DNA of 64,000 bases from Gelatoporia subvermispora B (Eukaryota > Basidiomycota > Agaricomycetes > Polyporales > Gelatoporiaceae). Under the pieces are notes generated by a model. The model was not told the origin of the DNA. It worked only from the letters and a program-made list of their open reading frames with translations, and searched no databases. Each line of letters starts with the position of its first letter. Positions within the stretch are counted from its first letter, which is position 1. Below are positions 48,535 to 60,533 of this stretch, in pieces. The stretch lies in assembly GCA_000320605.2 (NCBI GenBank), contig KB445791.1, forward strand, positions 1,096,298 to 1,160,297, given 5' to 3'. The position numbers and the translations under genes are program-made.

Positions 48535-50241
48535 ATGACACACAGCACCACCTTCGCTCCCACCGCGTTATTAGGTCGTTCGCTGAACATGATAGACGTC
48601 TCGCCGCAGGACCTATTAGGCGTGAGAAAGTGCTTATTTATGCGCATCAAGAGTTCGTGTAACGCGATAACAGATTACAAACATGCTCGAAACGTCTTTC
48701 CGTGCAATTCATGCCGAAGAACTTACCAGAAAAGTTAGGGTCTGTGAGTGCACCCATTGTATACGATCAAATTCATGAAGATCATTCTTCGAGCAATAAC
48801 AGGTGATGTGGATTATGATGTACCCAAGAATATAGTCGTCTCGCTCGATAACGCCAATGCAGAATCATTTTACACAACATACAAGACAGGACAATCAGCG
48901 CGAACAGAACTCAGGACCGATTCCAAAGCAGAGGCTCGCTACATGGCCATCACTGGCGAATCGATGGGTCATTCAATCGACAAACTCTTTCGCAGCGACT
49001 GTCAGTACGCACTTTTCAACATGAGCATCGACATGTATTCCTGCGCGCTGCGTAAGTACGCCGCGCAGGTGGACAAATCTCAGCTAGGCAACAAGATCCG
49101 CGACTTACCGAAGGGCTTCGAAGTCGCCAATCTAGCGATTTTTGAAGGATTTTTCGAAGAGGTGGGGACGCATGTGGTCACACAGACCAAGTACGGAGCA
49201 CGTTACTCTATGGTATGACATTTCTTTGTTGTGTATATATCTACTGAATCTCATCAGGTTTCCTGGGCCTCAAATACAGATATCGAGATCGTAGAGAAGT
49301 TCGCCGAAAATGTTAGTGTCGCATTTTCGGGCATCCCTAGCCACGGAACGTACGACCCTAGAATTCGACAAGAAGCTCAGTACCGCAAATTCGCGAGTGA
49401 ATTCAGTCGGAGAGTCGCATGTCAAGGCGGTGATCCGGACGCAGCCCTCAAGCTTACTCATCATCCATTTTCGTATGATGGCTACCAGTCCTGGCTTGCA
49501 ACAGCACGTACGCGACCAGCTCTGACCTCTGTCAACCTCACGGAGATATGGGTTATAGCACGAATGACTGCTAATCGCGAGATTCGCGACCGGGCAAACG
49601 CCATCAGAGATGCGTATAGCTATATCACGACGCACCCACAAGTTTCCGTGACACAAGCAAAGCTGACGGTTCGAGCGGGCTGGGGAGAGTTCGCGCTTGC
49701 TACGCCCGGTGCGGTCCTCTCCCACAAGGGCAATTATCCGCCTTCTACCAAGTGGACTAGAAGCAAGATCGAGTGGCGTGCGGGAAGTGATGGCCCTGTC
49801 GGCGAGGTCGAAATTGAGTAGGTCATGATCCATGTGTACGTCGCACGACTGGCCAGCTGATGCACACTGCACAGCTTTGAGATCTTCTATGACGGATCGA
49901 CCATCGACTTTTATACGCACCATGGCTCAAACGGTGGTCCAAACAGAGGATCGTCGATGACTGTCCTTGTAGGCGATGTGAGCGGTTTTGATTGTTGCTC
50001 TACCTGTTCTGTTGAGGGTTGTTGCCAATTGCAGCAGGTGTATACTAGCTCCGAACGTCCTGGTCAAAGACAGGGTGCGGAGCACTTCTATCGAGTGCCA
50101 ACATGTAAACCACAACGGTTCCGCAGCACTGATACCTTTAAACCGCACCATTCCCGGGTCTGGCCCGAAGTACTTGACGAGTTTTTCAAGGTAAACAGCA
50201 CAGGGACTCGGCATCAGCTCACATCGGTGCAGTCGGAGTAA
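48535..50241 (+). CDS. MACPF-domain protein 2 (pleurotolysin-B-like)
   Basis: This is a paralogue of the upstream MACPF gene. Exons are 48535-48621, 48674-48743, 48803-49212, 49258-49817, 49875-49977 and 50035-50241, with intron phases 0, 1, 0, 2, 0, giving 478 aa. The number, order, phase and near-equal length of exons (second exon 70 nt in both) show tandem duplication. The MACPF Val-Gly-Thr-His and Tyr-Gly-Ala-Arg-Tyr motifs are conserved in exon 3, and exons 4-5 keep the shared beta-rich C-terminal domain. The last 30 or so residues also align with those of the neighbour. Overall the proteins are clearly diverged, so the duplication is not recent. The frame is intact and there is no obvious signal peptide. 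Its partner, if any, is unknown. Confidence 0.82.
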
Positions 50242-51442
50242 GTATAACTTTGCGACTGGCGTTTCACCGTGAGATCTAACCTGTTTCACTGGTCTCTACC
50301 ACCAGGAGTATTCCATCAGTCGGAGGGCTGCCTCCTGCAGCTGTCGACTGCTCGGAGGAGCAAAATGATGAAAGCAATAAAACATTGAGCTGTATATGCT
50401 GTGTCGTGATGTAAATGTATTTTGAAATTACTCTAGACATCACCTGAATATGTCCTTCTGCATACACCAATCGCTTTGCGCTCAACAGGTGTCGCCGAGG
50501 GTCGCCAGAGCCATTTAGTACCACTCTGTGCTCATGCCAAAAACACGGACACCACAGACCACTGCCTCAGCCAACAAGAGCTTCTCTGAGAAGCGCAAAT
50601 TGAAGTGACTGTTCAGAGGTAGCACAGCTGCCGAAGTTGCACCATGTTCGGCTCTCCGCGCCATGCAGAAAGGAACGTCTGCCTACTTCCGAAAGACCTC
50701 CCGCAAGTGTATGCAATTTACACAGTTTGACATCCTACGTCAGCAGATCGGAATCAGCCATGCTGCATTTTGACTATAGAGGGGTGCCGAACACAGATAG
50801 ACACATAGCATAGCCTTGGACGGAGGCAACGGGCCTCGCTGCCGCCCGCTTCGTTGTGTACCAAACATTTAAACCACGAGGGTGCCAAATGAGGCGTCAT
50901 ATGAGTGAGTACGACGACATGTTCGGTCATTTCACCTCACGGAGGTAGTGACGTAGCTATTGGAGGCCCCCTCTGCATCTGTCCATGCGCCTCTGCGTGT
51001 GTATCGAAGTGGTGCATAGTCACATTTCTGCAATGCCGAGAGCCGTCGCATTCAGACTTCGCGCGAGCTCCGTGCCTGTCTCACATGCATTTACAGATCC
51101 CGTCGACAGCCTGGATTGAAGCACTTCTGAGAAGAGAGGACATGAAATGCAGCTCAATGTTGGAGTGAGGTCAGGTCAAGGTCAGGCGTCGTGTCTGGTG
51201 ATGGCGCACGTGATGTTACACGATCGGAACGAACGCGTCGTATTTCTGGCAACAGCCTTCCATCACCGAGCGGTCCGCCGCGCCAGCTCGTCTTCAACAT
51301 GGCCCCCAATTCTCCCGAAAAGCATGCCCTTCCATCATATGGGTCTCGATGGGGCGGTGACAATAAAATCAGCAGATGGCCTGACGAACTACCCGACTCT
51401 GTGCACTCAACAGGGCCCAAGTCTCGTCCTACTCGTGTCAAG
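50242..51442. other. Intergenic, MACPF-2 to beta-galactosidase
   Basis: About 1.2 kb with no supportable gene; short frames only. An in-frame ATG at 51299 could extend the beta-galactosidase N-terminus by 48 residues. The rest presumably contains the 3' end of MACPF-2 and the promoter of the galactosidase. Confidence 0.45.
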
Positions 51443-54400
51443 ATGCTCTGGCACCGCCATTCATCCTGGGCATTGCCCGCTTGCGTCACATTCTTGCTCG
51501 TTTTACTTACATGGCCCTTGACCGCACATACCGATGCTCGCAGTCTGCGCATGCGTGACAGCGTGTCGCAAATTCGCGTCGCTGCGACAGACCCGCCACG
51601 CAAGTCGGATAATTTCACCGAGGTTGTACAATGGGACAACTACACAATCTTCTTAAATGAACAGCGTATGTTCCTGTAGTATGTGAACCTCTTTACTCCA
51701 GTGTATCGTGGATGGTGACGCGTTGCCCAGTTCTGGGGAGTTTCATACGTTCCGGCTGCCTGTCCCCGACCTATGGTTGGATATATTCCAGAAGATGGTC
51801 GCCGCCGGATTGAACGGAGTCAGGTGAGTGTGAGCATGTAAGATGCAGCTTGGAAAAAAGGCGTTTCTGGGCTACTCGGTCCCGGCCCTCCCTCTGGTGC
51901 TGTTAGCATGTTGAATGTGTCTCTACGTGCGATGACGTAAAGCATCGAAGTGGTGTCCGTGACCATGCACCTCTTCTCTGTTACTCTTCTTCATTGATTT
52001 CGGTGTTTACGTGCTTAGTCTTTGACTTTGGCAGCATTTACATTCACTGTATGTAGATATTCTTTGTCCTGCTCCGAAAGCAATCCTCAGACACTGTTGT
52101 ATTTATCCAGGGGCGCTGACCAACCCTGCACCTGGAGTCCTTGACTTCAACGACTGGCGCGCCCTGGCACCCATTTACGAAGCTGCGGACCAGGCTGGCA
52201 TCTTCATCGTATTGCGTCCAGGTACGTTAGATCTACACCGTGCGCAAGCCCGAGCGCCGTGGAGTTTAACCCGTCCTTTGTTTGTAGGACCCTACGTGAG
52301 TCGTGCGTCTGTGCCATCAAACGCGCATTTCCGATCCGTTATATCAATAGATCAATGCCGAGACAACTGCCGGAGGAATTGCACACTGGGTGACGAGTCG
52401 GACGGCTGGCGAGCTCCGCACCAACGCTACAGACTTTGCTGCCACATGGCCAGACTACATTAACGAGATCATTGAACAGACAAAGCCAGCGCAGGTTACT
52501 GCAGGAGGTCCTGTTCTCGGTATGTCATGACTATAACAGATGCGAACTCTTTACTTGGCTGACCTGTACGATATGTGTGTGTAGCAATCCAGGTCGGTAA
52601 GTATATCGAGTGCCGAATGTATAACTTCGTGCAATGATTCTGACATGTTGATACGTCCTTGCAGACAACGAATATTCCCAGAGTCCGATTGAGCGCGCCG
52701 AGTACTTCGCGGAGCTTGAAGCGGCGTATCGCGCCGGAGGTATTGTCGTACCTTTGTGAGTACGGATCTCGATCATTACTCCACAGAGATTAACGTTTTA
52801 TGGCGAGCAGGACGTATAACGATCCCGGTGAAGGAAGCAATTTCGTGAATGGCACTGGCGCGGTTGATATTTATGGTCTGGTAAGATTTCTTGATCCGTA
52901 AACCCACCTCAATCTGATGACGTTGCACTTGTATTGTCCAGGATTCCTATCCCCAGGGCTTTGACTGTTCCAATCCGACTCAGTGGGCGTCTGTCGTGAC
53001 GAATTACCACACCTACCATGAGGAGGTAAACCCAGGAGAGCCTTGGTACATGCCTGAATTTCAAGGTTCAGATGACTTCCTCCAGTGTCTTTATATCCGG
53101 GCTTATCCGAATCTGTTGCGTCCAGGCGGCTCTTTTGACCCGTGGGGCGGACCAGGTTACGATGCTTGCGAGGTGCTCACAGGACCCGACTTCCAGGATG
53201 TCTTCTACAAGCAAAACTGGGCCTCTAACGTCAAGCTCATCTCTTATTACATGGTCTACGGGTGTGTTTTCTAGGCATGACCTATCGCGATACTCGCTTA
53301 CGACATGTATTTCACAGCGGCACCAGCTGGGGTGGCCTACCGGAACCAGGTGTTTACACGAGGTCAATATATCTTGCAATGTTCTCCGGGTTTGAAAACT
53401 GAAGATGCACATCCTTGTCTCAGTTACGACTACGGCGCATCCATTCGCGAGTCGCGCGCACTCTCTGCCAAATTCGACGAGCTCAAACGTCAAGCGATAT
53501 TTCTCCGATCTTCTCCTTCCTTCCGAAAGACAGATTTTATCGGTGATTCCAGCAGCAGCATCCCTGGAGTCTCTTTGGGAGGAGGCGAAGGCTCAGCGGC
53601 ATTTGCCACCTTCCTGAAGAACCCTGACACTGGTACAGGATTCTTCATCTTGCGGCAGAGTGACTCCACGTCAACGTAAGCTTGTACCGAATGAAGTGTG
53701 ATGCGGTAGACAGACATCTAACGACGACATCCAGCACTAACATCAACTTCACTATCACTATCCCGACATCCGACGGAACACTGACTCTTCCTCGCACACT
53801 TGCCGGCATCGCCCTCGCAGGACGCCAGAGCAAGCTCGTCCTCACAGACTACCCGTTCGGCGTGTCTTCGAGCGTCCTCTACACCACTGCCTCTGTCTTC
53901 TTTGCAGGTACCATTGGCTCTCGCGATGTCCTCTTCCTCTTCGGCGATGCGGACCAAGGCCACGAGCTTGCACTCAGCCTAAAGGGTGCACAGGGTACAC
54001 GACTCGATAGCTCTCGTGTGCAATTCGCGAGCGACGGCACGAGCGGATCCACAACCGTGACGATCCTCCCGGGGAGTACCGGCCTGCTCACACTCTGGGA
54101 CTCCGAGACGCAGCTCGTCCTCTTCAGCGATCCGGTTACGGCGGCGACGTTCTGGGCCCCGCCGATCCCGACCGGCGCGTCCAGCTTCACGAACTACTGG
54201 CAATTCGGGACGAACACGACTGCTCTGATCGGCGGCCCGAACCTCGTGCGCAATGCGAGCATCGACGGTAGCACGCTGGCGCTGCGCGGTGACTTGAACG
54301 CCTCCGTCACGCTTACGGTCATCGCGCCGCCGCAGGTGAAATCTGTGTCGTGGAATGGCGCGCTTGTGCCGGTGGAATCGAACGCTCGGTCTGGACTGGG

Positions 54401-55840
54401 AAGTGGAATCTTGACCGGAACCCTGGAGCTGCCGAATTCTGTCAAGAGTATCACGGCCCCGAAACTTACCAATTGGAAATTCAACAACAGCTTACCCGAG
54501 GTCACTGCAAGCTTTGACGACAGCAACTGGATCGTGGCGAACCACACGCAGACGAATATCACCGCCCCACTCTACGGAGATGGCAGGGTTCTGTACGGTA
54601 CGTGCGGTAACTTGTTCGAAAAATCGTATTCTGACGAGGATGTTATACAGGATGCGACTATGGATTGTCAGTGCTGACTTACCTGACCCTGTACGAGCGT
54701 GCTGACCGAGATTTCATCGCAGCTGCGAAAACATCGTTCTCTGGCGTGGCCACTTCAACGGCACCGGCTCCGAGACGTCTGTCAACTTGACCATCAATGG
54801 AAGCACGGGTGAGCAGGAAATATCGACTCATGTCAATCCGTATCTTTCGTGCCAATAATGTTATCCAGCGTTTGCTGCTTCTGTCTGGCTCAATGACCAG
54901 TTCTTGAACTCAACTGAGGATGTCAACGCTGAACAAACCACTGTTTTGTACACGTTCCCGGAAGGTGCCGTGAACATTGACGAAGACAATGTGATCACTG
55001 TTATCCAGGATGGTATGGGCAACGACGAAGATGCTGGAGGTAAGAGAATGTATGCCGTCTCCACGAAACTGGCTTTAACGATGCTCTGCAGAGAGATCTC
55101 CTCGCGGAATTCCTGGCTTCTTGCTGAACACTGGGAACTTCACTACGTGGAAGGTGCAGGGCAAGCTTGGCGGGTACACTGGGTGAGCAATGAGCAGTCC
55201 AGTGCTTTTGTCGCCACCTCATCATGAGACTTGTGCCCGTCCCATATAGCTATCCCGATAAGGTCCGTGGTGTGCTCAACGAAGGCGGGCTGTTCGGCGA
55301 ACGCGAGGGTTGGCATCTTCCTGGCTTCGACACCTCGAAGTGGACGACGCGCGACCTGTCCGAGGGTCTCCCCTCAGGCGAAGCCGGCATCGGATTCTTC
55401 ATCACGACTTTCAAGCTATCATTCCCAGAGGACACGGATGTCATGATGTCCTTCCAATTCGACACGGAAAGCCAGCCGTACCGCGCGCTTCTCTTCGTTA
55501 ATGGTTGGCAGTTCGGAAAGGTGCGTTATGTTACACCAATTATGCGGAATGTGATTCTTGACGGATATGTATACAGCGAGCGGCCAACATTGGTCCCCAG
55601 ACAAAGTTCCCGGTTCCTCCGGGAATCTTGGACTACCATGGCACCAAGTAAGCTCGTGAACACACGTCACTTTTCGCGGTCTGACGCACGATGTCTAGCA
55701 CTGTGGCCGTCGCCCTCTGGGCCCTCGACAATACCTCGGTGTCTCCCACCCTCGAAGTAGTCGTCGATGGAGCGTTGCAGGGAGGCGTCGGGCCTGTCGC
55801 CCTGAACAACCCCCCGTGGTCGCCGCGCACTGCTGCGTGA
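51443..55840 (+). CDS. lacA: Secreted beta-galactosidase, GH35
   Basis: This retaining glycosidase of family GH35 releases terminal beta-galactose, outside the cell. The start at 51443 gives a good signal peptide ([20 protein letters not shown]). The barrel is recognisable: [46 protein letters not shown], the acid/base glutamate in AIQVDNEYSQ and the nucleophile in MPEFQG. Beta-sandwich domains typical of fungal lacA enzymes follow, ending in [12 protein letters not shown]. About 20 exons are needed. Three are tiny: 52035-52048 (14 nt), 52288-52295 (8 nt) and 52585-52596 (12 nt). The estimated length is about 1,020 aa, the usual size. The intron density is far higher than in the MACPF genes beside it. 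Several C-terminal intron edges are approximate. Confidence 0.9.
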
Positions 55841-56140
55841 AGGCGTGTAAGGTAGCACATATTCTTGGACGGACCTCCATCTCACGGATGTAACAATGTA
55901 ACACTTACTGCTGGTTCTTGTACATGCCAGCTATGTTGTACCAAGGTCACAATGACCATCGAATCTAACCCAGTCTGACGCCAGCTAGCCAGAGCGATAT
56001 ATACACTCAATATCTGTCCGTTGTGCTTCTACAAATACAAGTGAGAGCGAGAGCAAGGTGCATAGCAAGCGAATACTTTTGTGCAACACATGAGAAGTCG
56101 CGAAATCGTACAATCGTCGCTTCGCCGCAGCGAGCGCCCT
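55841..56140. other. Convergent 3' intergenic region
   Basis: 300 bases between the galactosidase and FAD oxidoreductase stop codons; no gene seen. Confidence 0.5.
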
Positions 56141-57923
56141 TCACAGCATATACCGAGCAAGCATCTTCTCCACATCTGCATCTTTCCACCTCTTCTCGGT
56201 GACCCTCAGCATCTCCGGGAACCACGCCTCAATCTCCTTCTCGCGCCCAAGTACCATATGCGCGACCGCCTTCCCGCTCATCCACGCATGCACCATCCCC
56301 TCGCCCGAGTATCCTGCCGCGATCCACTCGCCAGGGTCGGCCAGGGTCGCCCTGCCCTCTTCTAAGCCCTTGCTTTCCACCTCTCGCCTTGCGACCCGCG
56401 GGGGCTTCCTCCCCGCCAGCTTCTCGGGCAGCCTGCCTACCCAAGGCATCCCATCCACCGAGATGCCCAAGATCCCGCTCCACGCCGCCTTGAGGCGCCC
56501 CTCTGCCCAGCCATCGCCATCCTCCCCCTCCCCATCTCCCTCTCTGCCTTCATCGGCGGGGCCCGTCTCGCGGCCCCAGCGCCGCCCAAAGTAGGCAGGG
56601 AGCACGCCCGCGAGGTACGCGACGCTCTCGAAGCTGAGCACCGCGTCGTCCGCCTCTGCCACGGTCGGCAGGCCGCCCTCGCGCGCCTGCGCCCACGCGC
56701 CGCCGAGCATGAGCTCGCCCGCGCGTCCGGGGCGCTGTGTGAGGTAGTCGTACCCGCGCGCGGCGGGGTGGAACACGAACGAGCGCGTGCCGTCGAGCGT
56801 GCACGCGTGCACGCCCGCGCCCGGGCGCTGCGCGGTCATTGTCCCTCGGAAGGAGACGAGCTTCCGCCGGAAGGACGGGAGCAGGTGCGACGTCCAGCCG
56901 TTAGTCGCGTGGATGATATGCGCAGCGCGGATTGTCCCCCGCGGGGTATGCACGGTGTAAAATGGGGAGGAGGACGAGGCGGGCTCGATTTTGGTGCACG
57001 GGGTGTACGTCGCGAGGTGGAAGCTGTGGAGGTCGCATCAGCGGGTCAGTCTGAGAGACGCGAAGGAAGGCTCACTTGTCTGGATGCCGCTTGAGGAGCT
57101 TCGTGAGCAGTCCCGTCACGAAGCGGTACGGATGTATCGCGCCGCCGGGCACGACGACACAACCGATAACATTCTCCGGCAGGCCGAATCTCTGCGCCTC
57201 ATCAGCACCCAATCCCCATACTCCTCTTGCGCGGATACTCACCTCCTGCGCCTCGCGCGCCTCCCACACCTCGCACCCGCGCGCCTCCTCGGGCATGCCC
57301 TCGCGCCACTTACGCGCATTCTCTCTCGCCTCCGCCCACGCCTCCTCCGTCATGTGCACCTCCAAATGCTCCGTCGTGCGCACCTCCGCGTGCGCCTCCA
57401 GGCCCTCGTCCCGCGCTACACGGCGCAGCTCCGCCATATGCGCCAGGCGGAACCGCACGAGCATCGCCGCGGCCTCTGCCCCGTGCTCCTCGACGAGCTC
57501 GGGATAGTCGTGATACAACGGCGGGTTGATGTGCCCGCCATTGCGCCCCGTCGCGCCCGAGCACGGCGCGCGCGCCTCGAGCATGACCACCCGCGCCCCG
57601 GGTGCGTGGCGCAGGACGTTGTACGCGACCGCCGCGCCAGTGATCCCCGAGCCGATGATCACGACGTCCGCATCCTCCGGGAGCGCCCCCTGCGGCTCGT
57701 CGATGCCCTCCTGTTCCTCGCCCGGCGCAAACTTCGCGCTGGCGTCGTCGCCGAACGCGTCGCGGTGCACGTCCGCGGGGGGCACCATCCAGAAGGAGCG
57801 CGTCGGGTTTGGCACGGGGAGCCCGGGCGAGCGCGCAAGGCGCGCCTCGAGCGTGCGGTACGTCTGGAGGAGCTGGTAGAGCGCGGCGAGGACGAGCTTC
57901 GGTTTCGTGAGTACGTTGCCCAT
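56141..57923 (-). CDS. FAD-dependent oxidoreductase, DAO family
   Basis: This is a D-amino-acid/sarcosine-oxidase-type flavoprotein. The N-terminus MGNVLTKPKLVLAALYQLL is followed by SFWMVPPADVH and then the dinucleotide-binding motif VVIIGSGITGAAVAYNVL (GxGxxG). Next is EARAPCSGATGRNGGH, the usual FAD-contact segment of this family. One intron near 57,010-57,070 separates the two exons. The second half contains the FAD-closing region EWIAAGYSGEGMVHAWMSGK and ends ARYML. The predicted length is about 570 aa. Glu/Gly-rich insertions (EGREGDGEGEDGDGWAEG) are variable loops. The substrate is unknown; many fungal members are uncharacterised. A start Gly-Asn after Met could be myristoylated, but this is only a possibility. 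The gene is very GC-rich, producing long shadow frames on the other strand. Confidence 0.88.
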
Positions 57924-58420
57924 GGCTGCTCCTCTGATTTTGTGTCTCGCTAGAAACGTAGCAAAGAGAGGTGCTGGAGCGAAGCAAAGATAGAGAGATA
58001 TGCCTGCGCCTGGTGAGAACTACCAAGGAAGACGGCCGAGGGGCCGCCCACGTCCGAAACGAGCTCCGAGAGTGTAGCTTCAGCCTGAGATATTCACGAG
58101 ATGGATAGTCGGCAACATTGACATAGCATGCTATGTCCCTGAGTACTGCAGAGTGGATTTATTGTCGATGGTGGTACGATCTACTCAGTTCAGAGGCAGC
58201 AGCCTCTTGGTGTAAGCGAGAATGGGCGCTTCTGCTCTGTGCCCAATGAGCGCGCTTGAATTCTCAACCCATTCTCCGCAACGATATTTATGAGGGACAT
58301 TGTGAGGCAATCGAATGATTACACGAGAAATGATGATGTAGTTCCGTGTTGAATCTATGATACACGATACATGGTACACAATCCGGTGAATTCATCTAGA
58401 GACGGGCACCGTTTCCAATC
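57924..58420. other. Intergenic, FAD oxidoreductase promoter region
   Basis: About 500 bases upstream of the FAD oxidoreductase and downstream of the F-box gene, both on the minus strand. Nothing else is supported. Confidence 0.5.
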
Positions 58421-59285
58421 CTACAGTCCATCTTCATTAACCACGTCCGCCCATCCGCCCCTGTCTCTCGCGCCGAGCGCACTGCCTGTCTTCTTCTTGT
58501 CTCGTGGTTTGCGGCCATTCAGCTCCTTGTACAGGGCACGCATCTCGACTTTGGACGGCCGCGGCGCCTCGGCATCGGCGCGCCACTGCTCCTCGCGCAT
58601 CTCCTTGGGTGTGTGTGTACCCGAGCCGGATGCGGGAGAGGCACGGCCAGACGAGGGGTAAAGGGGGCCCAACGTGGAGTCCCGATCGCGCTCAGAGACA
58701 GTCTGCAGGTAGGTCGTGCGCTGCAGGACCCAAGATTTGTGAGAGAAGCAAGGATGTTAGTATGCCGTGCCAGGATGAAACGCAAGGAGTACTGACCCAG
58801 TTCTGCTTGCTCTCGCGCTTTGTCCACTTGCCCGAGAGGACGTCCGCAAGTGCCTCCTCCCCGAATGCATCCTGCCGCCACCGGATGAACCAGACGTAGT
58901 TCAGCGTCTGGCTCCGCGCCCACTTCCGGCTGACGCGTGCGCACCGCGCGAGGTCGCGGTCGCTGAGCAACGCGAAGATGCGCTGGGAGATCTCGGTGGG
59001 GAATGCCTTGAGTGGGTCCGACGGCAGGGCTTTGCTCTGGGCTGCGGAGTGCCCCTGCGGCCGGAGACGTGGGCTGCGGGGTCCGGGTGAGTGCGGGCGG
59101 GAAGATGGTCGGGAAGAGGGCCGCGAGTGCGCAGGGGTGCCGGCGATGGAGACGACGTTGACGAGGTCGTCGTCCGAGTCGTTTGGAGAAGCGCGACCGT
59201 TGGTTTTCTGTGCGCTGGAGGGAGAAAGCAGCTTGTGGTCGAGAGTCTGCGTGCGGAGGACGTCTTGCAGGAGGCTCTGAGTCAT
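58421..59285 (-). CDS. F-box protein
   Basis: This is a predicted substrate receptor of an SCF ubiquitin ligase. There are two exons. The N-terminal 85 residues are Ser/Pro/Arg-rich and disordered. The F-box follows at about residues 93-135: DPLKAFPTEISQRIFALL, SDRDLARCARVSRKWA and LNYVWFIRWRQDAFGEE. The intron (donor GTCAGT, ACTAAC branch site, CTGCAG acceptor, roughly 58797-58720) joins KQNW to RTTYLQTVSERDRDS. The short C-terminus ends KVEMRALYKELNGRKPRDKK and a Gly/Asp-rich tail, with no leucine-rich or WD repeats. The length is about 263 aa. The conserved look of this tail suggests an orthologous fungal family, but I cannot name it. The target is unknown. Confidence 0.8.
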
Positions 59286-60533
59286 GTTTGTCGCGATGAT
59301 AGGGACGTCAGATACGATGTGCGAGGGGGGCAGAGCGAGCGAGGTCTATATGCAAAACAGACGAGGAGATGGTGGTGGTTTGAAGTAAAGAAACGTAAGT
59401 GGGCCGGCGAGTAGCAGCTGGTGCTGAATAAAAGCAACCAGGCAGGAGCGCCGTGGAGAACAAACTCAGCCACCGCCAGCTACAAGCCGCCCCTGTGATT
59501 ACGTCCCTGACGTCACGCCCTTTTATGGCATCTCTCCGCCGACACAACCCCGCATCTGTCCCCCGCCACAGCCCTACTCCTCCGCTCTCTCGCAACGGGC
59601 CATGGCTGGCCTCGGCGAGCTCAGCACCACCTCAGGACACTCTCGCCTCCTAGACACCCCAGGCAGAGGCTCCAGACTCATTCATGCCTTCAAGTATCGG
59701 CCCGCGCCGATGTGCTGGCAATGCTCCGAGACCTGTCAGGAGGACACTCTCAAGGTCCGGGTATAAGAGTCCAGTTCGTATCGATCCCGCACCGGGGCCG
59801 TGCGCACATGCGCAGGAGGCATGTCAGCAGTGGGAATCAAGCTCGTATCGATGGCCAGCGAGACTCTTCCAGAAGACCAGTGATTAGTCTATCAAGCATA
59901 GATCCATGCAAAAGCAGCCAGAGGAGTTTCACAAGCAATATAGCAACAGAGCGCCGTTCCCGCGAGGGACCGTGTCCTCGCCGATGCATATGTGCGAACA
60001 AAAAGCAGACGACCGCCGGCACCGACGCGGGCGGGAACAAGCAGCGCAGGCGGGCGGCGGCGGGCGGCGGGCCGACGCACCGACGCGGTCTTGCCAAGTC
60101 TGGTCCGTCGTTCTCAGTCGTCGTTCGCCGTACGCCTCGACGTGCTCAAACATCTGTGTAGATTGTGGAACGGTCACTGCTGTTCTCTGCCGTCTGTGTG
60201 CAAAGGGTTACGGCCGACCCCCGAAGAGCTACGCAGAGCAACTTACACAATACGCACGCAGTTGTGCTCAGGTTCCCGACGCAAGCCGTGATTCACCTGA
60301 CATTTTTGATGGGAGAGCACACACATCAGGGATCGCCACCTTCACTATGTAGACTCAGCGATTCTTTGCGGCAGCATAACATACCAGCTTGGCTGGGCTG
60401 TCCATGGTGACAGGGATGCGGACACCCTGCCAAGGAAGTACGGCCAATAAATACTGCGGACTCGAACATTCCATCTTGAGGCCTGTCCGTCGATCGTTGC
60501 CTCTGCTAAAGCCTTCCTTGCAGATGGCAGCGG
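59286..60533. other. Intergenic, nothing supported
   Basis: About 1.25 kb. It includes a CT-rich promoter-like segment beside the F-box gene start and a GC-rich patch (about 60025-60090) with repeated GGCGGGCGGC. A 148-codon plus-strand frame (59906-60352) has no recognised motif. Confidence 0.45.

Noticed and set aside
43459..51442. Aegerolysin partner for the MACPF genes
   Set aside because: I looked for a compact beta-rich protein of about 130-140 residues on both strands and found no candidate; a heavily spliced one could still be hidden.
56991..57953. 320-codon plus-strand frame over the FAD oxidoreductase
   Set aside because: Shadow of the GC-rich minus-strand gene, which has an intact GxGxxG motif and family match.
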